From contig NZ_JAKGBI010000002.1 in assembly GCF_021530565.1 (NCBI RefSeq), forward strand, positions 1-64,000: a DNA stretch of 64,000 nt. Reading direction: 5' to 3'. The position numbers and the translations under genes were made by a program. The notes below the pieces were generated by a model. The model made no database searches, was not told where the DNA came from, and saw only the letters and a list, made by a program, of their open reading frames with translations. The stretch is from Pseudoalteromonas sp. SMS1 (GTDB lineage Bacteria; Pseudomonadota; Gammaproteobacteria; Enterobacterales; Alteromonadaceae). Within the stretch, counting starts at the first letter, position 1. Each line of letters begins with the position of its first letter. Shown in pieces: positions 37,785-45,075 of this stretch.

Positions 37785-40700
37785 TACACATCCTTTTGTC
37801 TGATAAACGTTATACCTATAGCCCTGAGTTCAGATTTATAAAACCTAAAGATCAACAAAAGGTGAAGGTTAAGTTCGCTAACGATTTAGTACTCGCGCTG
37901 GGATATAAATTTAAGGAACAAAACAATTATTTTACGATGGCAGCAGAAGCTGCTTTTATGTCCCTAAACCCTCTTGATAGACAACAGCAACAGTTTTTTA
38001 TCGAACTCAAGCTCACGTCAAGCAACCAAGAAACCATCAACCTGCAACAAGATAGTACTAGCATTGGCCTAGGCTATGCACTGGGATGTGCTTTAGCTTA
38101 TCGCAGCCACCTTAACAAGCATGTTCAACTGAACGAAACGCTATTTGCAACAGGGGAAGTCTCTCCCAGCGGCAATGTGCATAGTATTGGCCACATAAAT
38201 AGTAAGATAAAAGGTGCTCTCTATGCGATGGAAACGCGACACGCTGGTCCCTTTACTATTTTCTACCCCACAGCCAACCACAGTGACATTGAAGCAAAAC
38301 TGGTCGACCAAGTTGCAGATAGAGGTGGCAAGCTATGCCCTATCGACCACATAAATCAGGCACTTTTTGAGATTCTGGGCGAAGACTTTGACGGCGAACA
38401 ACACAATGGCACATTAACATTCAAGGGACTTTGCAGTTTTGACCCACATGACGCGTACTATTTCTTTGGTCGTGAAGCGCTTACAGCCAAGCTCCTAAGC
38501 TTATTTAAGGAAAACCCTGCGCTGATAAAGGTGCACGGTGTTTCCGGTAGTGGTAAATCAAGTTTAGTGAAAGCGGGCCTTTTACCCGAACTAATCAAGC
38601 AACAAGATAACTTAAAATGGCAAATAGGCTTACCAAAACAATTCTCAGATAGCCAATCGTTACTCGCCCACTTTATCCATTCTGATGACGCGGGATTTTC
38701 AAGTGTGCTGCAAACCATGGCGGTAGACCCTGCTAAGTTTATCGAAGAATTATTGCGACTCAACAAAACTTATCTTGATGAACTATCACTGCACTTAAGC
38801 GCTCATAATGCCACATATGTGTGGTTTATCGACCAGTTTGAAGAAATCTACGAAATTGATCCCAACAACCGTTTGCTGCAAAGTTTAGCTTTACTGGGAG
38901 AGCACACGCCCATCAAAATTGTCACCAGTATTCGAAGTGAATACCTGCACCAAACAGATATGGTAGGCAGAGACTTTTATGTTCCTCATAGCTTATCAGC
39001 TCAAGACTGGCTGAAAATCATTAATAACCAAGCACTTGCGCTTGGGATTGTATTGGAAGATGGACTCGCTCAAGCAATTCAAACGGAAGCACTCAAGCTA
39101 TCTCACGCCCTGCCAGCGGTTGAATACTTGCTCGCACAAATGCATGCATTGGCCATCACCAGTGAGCAGCCCAAAATGCTTACCTTTGCCCAATACAACC
39201 ACCTCAATAAACTGACCGGAGTAGTTTACAAACAAGCTGAGCATATTCTTGGACAGTTTGAACCCTTAACGGAACAATTTTTTGAGTTATTTGTGGGTGT
39301 GAATATTAATGGCACGTGCTACGCCAGGCATGTGGATTTTATCGCCCTAGAGAAGCAAAACCCAGAGCTACTTGAGCTAGTCAATGCCCTAATTGAAAAG
39401 CAGCTCATCATTCGTCATCAGGCACAAAAGTTGCCACCTTATGTCAAACTCACCCATGATTGTTTGATAACGATTGCTGATAACTTATCTCTCGACCAAC
39501 AAATTTGGCCACGTTTTTACATTTGGCTTACCGCTCGAAAAGAGTACTTACAATGGTTTCATGGTGTAGAAGCCAAATATAAGCAGTGGAAAAACTTCAC
39601 CCATCGACCAGAAGAACAATGTCAATTCACGCTCACAAAACATGAGCTATCCGATGGCACGAAATACCTTAGCCAGCCCGGAACAGTCGCTGTTGAGGCC
39701 GTTAAAAACTACATTATTTCGTCACAAAGCCAATATCAATCCTCGCTTGAGCTACAAAACAAAGCGCAAAAACGTCGTTTGTTTACAACCAGTATATTGT
39801 TTGTCTGTGCGCTTAGCACCGCAACCTTTGCCTATTTCCAAAAACAACAAATTGAGCAAGAACAAACTAAAACAGCGCAAGCGTTAACGCATTTAAAAAA
39901 TAATGTTTTACTTAATATAGATTCTATCGAGCCTATTCTTGCGCAATACTTACCTACTTTTCAGCGCAAATACCTCAATACCCATCTCTCAAAATTGGTG
40001 GATAGTGTCGATAATATTGGACTGGATGAAGTTGATAAACTCAGACTTTTGCTAATAAAAATAAAGATTCTTCGTCAAGATGATTCAACTCACATAGATG
40101 AGGTCATTAGCACCGTCAGCGCCCTTGAGAGCAGGTTAGCCTCCGTGAGTGAAAAAGGCGCAAAAGAGCAGCGACTGGTTATCGCATTTAAATACGAACT
40201 AGGTGCCTTGCTACTTAAACAAGGTAGAACAGAGGAAGCTAAATCATACTTTCAACGTGCTTTAAAGCAAATTGAATATTTACCAGAGGACGAATCGCTC
40301 ACACTCACCAAAGCCAAAGCTACTTCACAAATCGCATCTATCGCGTTAGATGCAGGTGAAGTGCAATTTGCACAAACGCAACTCAATCAGTCACTGCAAA
40401 TATTGAATAGTTTAGTGCCTTCGCAGCAGTTAGAGCAAGCCTATAATATATTAAGGATCAATGTATTTAGAGAGTTGGCTAAGGCTTCTGCATCGCAACA
40501 AAAATCGAGTGACCTATTGCTTCAGGCCAAAACCATTCTTGAAAAGCAGCTGAGCCAAGACCCCAATCATTTAGTGTCACAGTACAACTTACTTCGTACC
40601 TATATCAATTTGGCTGAGTACAGTACAAGTCGAGCGCAAGCAATGAACTACTATCATCAAGCTGACGAGCTGGCGCGTAAGTATGCCATTAAAGACCCTG

Positions 40701-41341
40701 ATAATGTATACGTTCAAGTTGCTCAACTTCTTTTGGCTAGTCGATTAGGAAAAAGTAAATTAGCACAGGGTTACCTCGTCGAAGCACAAGAACACTTTTT
40801 AGTTGGCCTTGATATCACAAGAAAATTGCGCCAATTGAACGCGCAAAACACAGATTGGCAAGGCCATAGTATTGAACTGTACACAGCTTACGCGGGTTAC
40901 TTTGAGGAGTCTGACCAACCAGAACAAAGCACTGTGTACTATGAAAAAGCATTACAAGCGGCCACCCAGCTGGCTGCCCAAGATACTGACAATTTGGACT
41001 TCAAGAGCCTATTGCAAGGAGTACATTCTAAAGTTGCCTCTCATTTGTATGACCTAGGCGATAAAAACGGCGCACAATCGCACTTAGAGCATGCTCGGCA
41101 GCTTGCTTTTGCTTTAACGCAAATACGCCCGAGTAATCATGGGTACCAATTGAGTTATCGTAAGAAGTTATTCAACCTTGGTTATGTAGCCTCTGAGCTA
41201 GATGAGATAGAAGCCGCGTGCAATTACTTCAAGCAAGGAAAAACATTTTCAGAAGCGTATCTAAAGTCAAATACGAGTATTAAATGGCAAAAAGCAAAAA
41301 ACAAGTTTGAACATTATATTGAATTATTGAAGTGTAACTAA
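37781..41341 (+). CDS. Lon-like peptidase / nSTAND NTPase / TPR-like fusion protein, 1186 aa
   Basis: Residues 1-205 resemble the S16 (Lon) protease domain: QDSTSIGLGYALGCALAYR carries Ser94 in place of the D-G-P-S-A-G catalytic serine, and ATGEVSPSGNVHSIGHINSK carries Lys142 at the G-x-x-x-x-K position, so the Ser-Lys dyad seems intact. Residues about 215-640 form an nSTAND1-type NTPase: FFGREALTAKLL, Walker A GVSGSGKS (253-260), Walker B WFIDQFEE (348-355), LPAVEYLLAQMH and LTHDCLI. A single membrane helix is at about 667-686, then a TPR-like helical-repeat region to the C-terminus (for example LLLKQGRTEEAKSYFQRALK). The predicted topology places protease and NTPase on one side of the membrane and repeats on the other. 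Followed by sigma-factor-like and unknown genes. The N-terminal assignment is mine by motif. Confidence 0.75.
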   Translation: MIHILLSDKRYTYSPEFRFIKPKDQQKVKVKFANDLVLALGYKFKEQNNYFTMAAEAAFMSLNPLDRQQQQFFIELKLTSSNQETINLQQDSTSIGLGYALGCALAYRSHLNKHVQLNETLFATGEVSPSGNVHSIGHINSKIKGALYAMETRHAGPFTIFYPTANHSDIEAKLVDQVADRGGKLCPIDHINQALFEILGEDFDGEQHNGTLTFKGLCSFDPHDAYYFFGREALTAKLLSLFKENPALIKVHGVSGSGKSSLVKAGLLPELIKQQDNLKWQIGLPKQFSDSQSLLAHFIHSDDAGFSSVLQTMAVDPAKFIEELLRLNKTYLDELSLHLSAHNATYVWFIDQFEEIYEIDPNNRLLQSLALLGEHTPIKIVTSIRSEYLHQTDMVGRDFYVPHSLSAQDWLKIINNQALALGIVLEDGLAQAIQTEALKLSHALPAVEYLLAQMHALAITSEQPKMLTFAQYNHLNKLTGVVYKQAEHILGQFEPLTEQFFELFVGVNINGTCYARHVDFIALEKQNPELLELVNALIEKQLIIRHQAQKLPPYVKLTHDCLITIADNLSLDQQIWPRFYIWLTARKEYLQWFHGVEAKYKQWKNFTHRPEEQCQFTLTKHELSDGTKYLSQPGTVAVEAVKNYIISSQSQYQSSLELQNKAQKRRLFTTSILFVCALSTATFAYFQKQQIEQEQTKTAQALTHLKNNVLLNIDSIEPILAQYLPTFQRKYLNTHLSKLVDSVDNIGLDEVDKLRLLLIKIKILRQDDSTHIDEVISTVSALESRLASVSEKGAKEQRLVIAFKYELGALLLKQGRTEEAKSYFQRALKQIEYLPEDESLTLTKAKATSQIASIALDAGEVQFAQTQLNQSLQILNSLVPSQQLEQAYNILRINVFRELAKASASQQKSSDLLLQAKTILEKQLSQDPNHLVSQYNLLRTYINLAEYSTSRAQAMNYYHQADELARKYAIKDPDNVYVQVAQLLLASRLGKSKLAQGYLVEAQEHFLVGLDITRKLRQLNAQNTDWQGHSIELYTAYAGYFEESDQPEQSTVYYEKALQAATQLAAQDTDNLDFKSLLQGVHSKVASHLYDLGDKNGAQSHLEHARQLAFALTQIRPSNHGYQLSYRKKLFNLGYVASELDEIEAACNYFKQGKTFSEAYLKSNTSIKWQKAKNKFEHYIELLKCN

Positions 41342-41505
41342 AAAAGCAACAAACTTTGATAGCATTAGTTGGAAGACGTAAAACATTGTGCTGAAACTTT
41401 ATCAAAAGTTGTTATACCGCAATTAGTTATGAAGTGACTCCTATTAGAGTACGTCATACAATAGGCGGCCATAAGGATACAACAGCAACGACAAAGGGGG
41501 TATTG

Positions 41506-42267
41506 ATGTGGTTTGATAACAAACAAGCCGTACAAGAAGCGTATAGATTTATTAAGTTTTTACTTAGAAAAAAGGCAATTACGGACCATCGAATCGATAC
41601 CGAAGCACTTATTCAAGAGACTTTATTGAAAGTGATTAAAGCAACTAAGCAAGAAGTCGAACTGAATAAAGAGTCGCAACCGGATGCGCAGAAGCTCAAT
41701 GCCCAAAGCGATTTTAATCACGTTTTGAAAGCGTATACATACCGCGCTTTTGAAAGCGTTTATTTGGATATGGGTAGCAATGTAACGTATAGAAAAAAAT
41801 CGGCTTCCGAACAGGCAAAAGCACCTGATGAAGGCCGGTCAGTGCAAATCATTCATTTATATGAAACCAGTCAAGGCGATGACAAGGCGAGTAACATTTT
41901 TGAGTTGATGCCGAGCAGCCAACCAACGCCTGACCAAGTAACCAAAATGGATAAAAATGCACGATTATTTATAAATTTATTGTTAGAAACAATTGCGCAA
42001 GAAGAAGACAAACAAAAGCAAGCGCTATTCTATGACTTTTTTTCCTTATCTTTTAGGCAAAATGCGCTGACGCAAAAGCAGCTCGGAGAGCGACATGGAT
42101 TTAAAGGGAATGCGGCAATTACATATATTTCTAGATTTGTAACAAAGTTGGCAAAACGCGTTGAAGAGTCGGGACTAAGCCTAGAGTTAGGTGGCAATCC
42201 ACAAACAGATTTCGACGTTTACTTTCTCACTCACAGCAATACATTAAATGAGACGATATCAGTATGA
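41506..42267 (+). CDS. sigma-70-family (ECF-like) RNA polymerase sigma factor
   Basis: A 253-aa protein. The region 2-like part is at residues about 10-95 (ALIQETLLKVIKATK, then AYTYRAFESVYLDMG). The region 4-like helix-turn-helix is at about 195-230 (LTQKQLGERHGFKGNAAITYI). A loosely conserved linker of about 80 residues lies between them. I chose the ATG at 41506, preceded by a strong AAGGGGG; an upstream in-frame GTG at 41434 has no site. The spacing of 164 bp after the Lon-like/nSTAND gene suggests either an extra promoter or a long operon gap. It overlaps the next gene by 4 bp. Divergence from classical ECF factors makes this a moderate call. Confidence 0.7.
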   Translation: MWFDNKQAVQEAYRFIKFLLRKKAITDHRIDTEALIQETLLKVIKATKQEVELNKESQPDAQKLNAQSDFNHVLKAYTYRAFESVYLDMGSNVTYRKKSASEQAKAPDEGRSVQIIHLYETSQGDDKASNIFELMPSSQPTPDQVTKMDKNARLFINLLLETIAQEEDKQKQALFYDFFSLSFRQNALTQKQLGERHGFKGNAAITYISRFVTKLAKRVEESGLSLELGGNPQTDFDVYFLTHSNTLNETISV

Positions 42268-42842
42268 ATAAGGTTAAGATCACAGACAAGGTATTAGAGT
42301 CGCTAGAAGATCACCTCATTGCAAAATCAATTACCGAGTTTGAGTACGAGGATAACAGTGCACTCACGCCGCAAGAAATGGCAATTATTGAACACATATA
42401 CAGTCAGAATAAAACTACTCAAGTAGCCGATCATGAGCGCAGCTTCGAAGTACAGTTACTTGCTGCCAGTGCAGATCAAGTGAGTGTCGATAAACCATGG
42501 TGGGACTTTGACACCATTATCAATGACACATTTCAACTCGCCGTATTTAGCTCTTATGGCCAAGATCTCAGCAAGTATGTCGACTTTGAACTCAACCCAC
42601 TTAAAGGTAAAGAGCGGGAGTTTAATGACTACTTCGATACATTTAGAGGCACGAAGCAAGGCATTCGTATTTATTGGGCTAAGAATCGCCGTCAAGTGGT
42701 GATGGAAGGCGAACTCGTGCACTCATTTGAAGGGGACTGCGTCAGCGGGCAAGGTAAAATTGTATCTAGTGAGTACTTTGGCAATGGGCATTTTAAGTTA
42801 ATGTTAGAATTTTTCTCCTTAGCAGGCGAAGAACAGCCATAG
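42264..42842 (+). CDS. protein of unknown function coupled to the sigma factor, 192 aa
   Basis: I do not recognise the family. It starts inside the sigma gene's stop (ATGA), so it is translationally coupled, a position normally held by an anti-sigma factor. The N-terminal 60 residues are helical and acidic; about residues 60-190 look beta-rich (DKPWWDFDTIINDTFQLAVFSS, then GIRIYWAKNRRQVVMEGELV). There is no membrane segment, zinc-binding ZAS motif (H-x3-C-x2-C) or signal peptide, so it is not a typical ECF anti-sigma. It may be a soluble partner or effector. Confidence 0.65.
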   Translation: MNKVKITDKVLESLEDHLIAKSITEFEYEDNSALTPQEMAIIEHIYSQNKTTQVADHERSFEVQLLAASADQVSVDKPWWDFDTIINDTFQLAVFSSYGQDLSKYVDFELNPLKGKEREFNDYFDTFRGTKQGIRIYWAKNRRQVVMEGELVHSFEGDCVSGQGKIVSSEYFGNGHFKLMLEFFSLAGEEQP

Positions 42843-42870
42843 TGCCCATTTGCTGTGAGCACCTTATTCA

Positions 42871-42954
42871 TTGTGGGCACTGCCGCCCACAACGATGTGT
42901 CACTTGTCATTTCTGATAAGTGACTCTCTCCTGCCGACAAGCGGTATAACCGCT
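42871..42954. repeat. three consecutive hairpins after the sigma/unknown pair
   Basis: Three inverted repeats lie side by side: TTGTGGGC/GCCCACAA (42871-42892, 8 bp, 6-nt loop), GTCACTT/AAGTGAC (42899-42924, 7 bp, 12-nt loop) and AGCGGT/ACCGCT (42940-42954, 6 bp, 3-nt loop). None has a classical U-tract. They may end the operon transcript or protect its 3' end. Confidence 0.5.
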
Positions 42955-43510
42955 TCTGATAACGTACGATGTAACTCACGCGCCCACGCTTCCAAATACG
43001 TATCGATCCTAACCGCGACATACACATAGATACAGCACCCAGCCACAATATTTGGTTTGCCCCCTATTTTGAGTTACCAATAAAGAGAAAGCCGCGTAAT
43101 GCCGCACAGCACTGTTAGATCAAAAGGTGTTACTGAGTTTCTGATCTCCTTTACAGCCTCATACGCTGCTGCTTACCATAACACTGCGGTTGACACTAAG
43201 CCCCCCAAAATGCAAACCCACAGGCTGCATAAAAGATATGTTGCCACACCATTGCGTCTAAGAATGTGTCCATCAGCATGCTTATTTAGCGTTATTCGCG
43301 GGCTTTTGATAAAGGGGGAAACTCAAGGTTTCAGCATGATACACGCGTCGACGATAAAACCATACATGATGATTAAGCGTCAAAGCTCACATGTTATCTT
43401 GGCGGAAAAATGCATCAGATATTTGAAAATTAGAATACCGCAGAAAAACTAATGAACAAGCCAGTTGAGTTATTGAATAAGTAATAATCTGTGCTTAATT
43501 ATGAAGCAGA
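42955..43510. other. intergenic region up to the tRNA array
   Basis: No convincing gene. A 117-codon plus-strand frame at 43099-43452 has odd composition (scattered Cys and Met, no hydrophobic core pattern) and only a weak GAGAAAG site, so it is not called. The region borders the 3' end of a tRNA-Leu gene, a position often used by integrating elements, but no integrase or repeated tRNA end was found. Confidence 0.4.
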
Positions 43511-43597
43511 TGGTGCCCGGGGCCGGACTTGAACCGGCACGCTGTTACCAGCGAGGGATTTTAAATCCCTTGTGTCTACCAATTCCACCACCCGGGC
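43511..43597 (-). tRNA. leuZ: tRNA-Leu(TAA)
   Basis: 87 nt including an encoded CCA. The acceptor GCCCGGG pairs with CCCGGGC, the anticodon stem-loop is GGGATTTAAAATCCC with anticodon TAA, and the T-loop is GGTTCAAGTCC. A long variable arm confirms the Leu type. First of three near-identical copies (last in transcription order). Confidence 0.97.
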
Positions 43598-43633
43598 ATC
43601 GGATGTCTATAAAATAGATACTGTGGAAGTAAA

Positions 43634-43707
43634 TGGAGGCGGAACCCGGAGTCGAACCGAGGTAGACGGATTTGCAATCCGCTGCATGGCCACTCTGCCA
43701 TTCCGCC
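43634..43707 (-). tRNA. cysT: tRNA-Cys(GCA)
   Basis: 74 nt with encoded CCA. Acceptor GGCGGAA, anticodon loop GATTGCAAATC with anticodon GCA, T-loop GGTTCGACTCC. One of two copies in the array. Confidence 0.97.
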
Positions 43708-43725
43708 ATACTCTTAGAAAAGAGT

Positions 43726-43801
43726 TGGAGCGAGTAACGAGGTTCGAACTCGTGACCTCGACCTTGGCAAGGTCGCGCTCTACCAGCTGAGCTATACTCG
43801 C
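43726..43801 (-). tRNA. glyW: tRNA-Gly(GCC)
   Basis: 76 nt with encoded CCA. Acceptor GCGAGTA, anticodon stem-loop CGACCTTGCCAAGGTCG with anticodon GCC, T-loop AGTTCGAACCT. One of three copies. Confidence 0.97.
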
Positions 43802-43820
43802 ATTTTCACTTGTAAACAAG

Positions 43821-43907
43821 TGGTGCCCGGGGCCGGACTTGAACCGGCACGCTGTTACCAGCGAGGGATTTTAAATCCCTTGTGTCTACCAATTCCACCA
43901 CCCGGGC
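43821..43907 (-). tRNA. leuZ: tRNA-Leu(TAA), second copy
   Basis: 87 nt with encoded CCA and the same sequence features as the copy at 43511-43597. It follows a Gly copy directly, with no Cys gene between, so this repeat unit has lost or never had the Cys member. Confidence 0.97.
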
Positions 43908-43940
43908 ATCGGGTCGCAAAAGCCAACCTTAAAGTAAAGT

Positions 43941-44016
43941 TGGAGCGAGTAACGAGGTTCGAACTCGTGACCTCGACCTTGGCAAGGTCGCGCTCTACCA
44001 GCTGAGCTATACTCGC
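43941..44016 (-). tRNA. glyW: tRNA-Gly(GCC), second copy
   Basis: 76 nt with encoded CCA and anticodon GCC. It is separated from the downstream Leu copy by only 33 bp. Confidence 0.97.
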
Positions 44017-44024
44017 ACAATAAA

Positions 44025-44111
44025 TGGTGCCCGGGGCCGGACTTGAACCGGCACGCTGTTACCAGCGAGGGATTTTAAATCCCTTGTGTCTACCAATTCC
44101 ACCACCCGGGC
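44025..44111 (-). tRNA. leuZ: tRNA-Leu(TAA), third copy
   Basis: 87 nt with encoded CCA and anticodon TAA. Only 8 bp separate it from the next Gly copy. Confidence 0.97.
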
Positions 44112-44148
44112 ATCGGGTTGCTTTCGCATGTGGATGTTGTTGAGAAAA

Positions 44149-44222
44149 TGGAGGCGGAACCCGGAGTCGAACCGAGGTAGACGGATTTGCAATCCGCTGC
44201 ATGGCCACTCTGCCATTCCGCC
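44149..44222 (-). tRNA. cysT: tRNA-Cys(GCA), second copy
   Basis: 74 nt with encoded CCA and anticodon GCA, matching the copy at 43634-43707. Confidence 0.97.
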
Positions 44223-44239
44223 ATACTCTTCAAAAGAGT

Positions 44240-44315
44240 TGGAGCGAGTAACGAGGTTCGAACTCGTGACCTCGACCTTGGCAAGGTCGCGCTCTACCAG
44301 CTGAGCTATACTCGC
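44240..44315 (-). tRNA. glyW: tRNA-Gly(GCC), promoter-proximal copy
   Basis: 76 nt with encoded CCA and anticodon GCC. First tRNA of the transcript; its 5' end lies about 70 bp from the -10 box of the array promoter. Confidence 0.97.
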
Positions 44316-44388
44316 ATTGCAATTAAAACCTTTAAACTGGCCTTAACAACATTTCGTTTTGATGACTGTTGTCTCTCAACACGGACGC

Positions 44389-44416
44389 ATTCTACAGAAC
44401 TTCTTGGATGCGTCAA
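44389..44416 (-). promoter_or_regulatory. promoter of the tRNA array
   Basis: On the minus strand: -35 TTGACG (44416-44411), 16-bp spacer, -10 TAGAAT (44394-44389), then a GCGTCCGTG discriminator. The GC-rich discriminator and 16-bp spacer match the two rRNA promoters at the left edge and are typical of stringently controlled stable-RNA genes. Confidence 0.75.
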
Positions 44417-44487
44417 TATAAAAAATGAATGTTTTTAACTGTTTGCTTATTTTTTATCTAAAGCGTACTGTAATTGCTCAAGATCAG

Positions 44488-45033
44488 TTAAGATTTAAGC
44501 AACTCACCTCTGGCAGCAAACAAATATTGCAGCATAGACACAATGGTAAGTAAGGTCGCTATCGCTAATAACGCATAACTTAGCATAATCATCCAAGGTG
44601 CAAATTGCCAAATCAGGCCAATAATTGCCAGCATTTGTGCTGCTGTTTTGAATTTGCCCAAATTCGATACCGCCACACTGGCACGTTTTCCAATTCCAGC
44701 CATCCACTCTCTCAAAGCTGAGATGACGATTTCGCGACTAATAATAATAACAGCAGCCAAAGTAACAAGCACATTTTGATAATGTGCAGCAATAAGTACC
44801 AGCGCAACACTGACCATGACTTTGTCAGCAACAGGATCTAAAAACGCACCAAACGGCGTAGATTGATTTAATTTTCGAGCCAAGTATCCGTCGAGTATAT
44901 CGGTGATAGACGCCAACCAAAAAATAAAGGCGGCAGCAAAAAAGGCCCATGAGTATGGCAAATAAAACACCACGGCAAATACGGGGATGAGAAACAACCT
45001 AAATGTTGTAAGCGTGTTTGGAATATTCCACAT
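44488..45033 (-). CDS. pgsA: CDP-diacylglycerol-glycerol-3-phosphate 3-phosphatidyltransferase
   Basis: A 181-aa inner-membrane enzyme making phosphatidylglycerol phosphate from CDP-diacylglycerol and glycerol-3-phosphate, the committed step to acidic phospholipids. The CDP-alcohol phosphotransferase motif D-G-x2-A-R-x8-G-x3-D-x3-D is complete (DGYLARKLNQSTPFGAFLDP, then VADK, about residues 48-72). About four to five TM helices follow. N-terminal MWNIPNTLTTFRL is the usual PgsA start. It lies 42 bp after uvrC and just before the Gly-Cys-Leu tRNAs, the same order as in E. coli. Confidence 0.96.
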   Translation of the reverse strand: MWNIPNTLTTFRLFLIPVFAVVFYLPYSWAFFAAAFIFWLASITDILDGYLARKLNQSTPFGAFLDPVADKVMVSVALVLIAAHYQNVLVTLAAVIIISREIVISALREWMAGIGKRASVAVSNLGKFKTAAQMLAIIGLIWQFAPWMIMLSYALLAIATLLTIVSMLQYLFAARGELLKS

Positions 45034-45075
45034 AACTACTTAAAGAATTCTTTTTTTATATGTTCGCACGAAGCA

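Noticed and set aside
42692-43048. 118-aa minus-strand ORF
   Set aside because: Half lies antisense to the coupled unknown gene and the rest spans the three hairpins; no ribosome-binding site.
43099-43452. 117-aa plus-strand ORF before the tRNA array
   Set aside because: Odd residue composition, weak start signal and no recognisable pattern; probably chance.
35150-43510. Genomic island integrated at the tRNA-Leu 3' end
   Set aside because: The position is suggestive, but no integrase, no transposase and no direct repeat of the tRNA end were seen.
43572-44304. Several 60-80 aa ORFs with repeated protein sequences
   Set aside because: They are translations of the repeated tRNA genes, not proteins.
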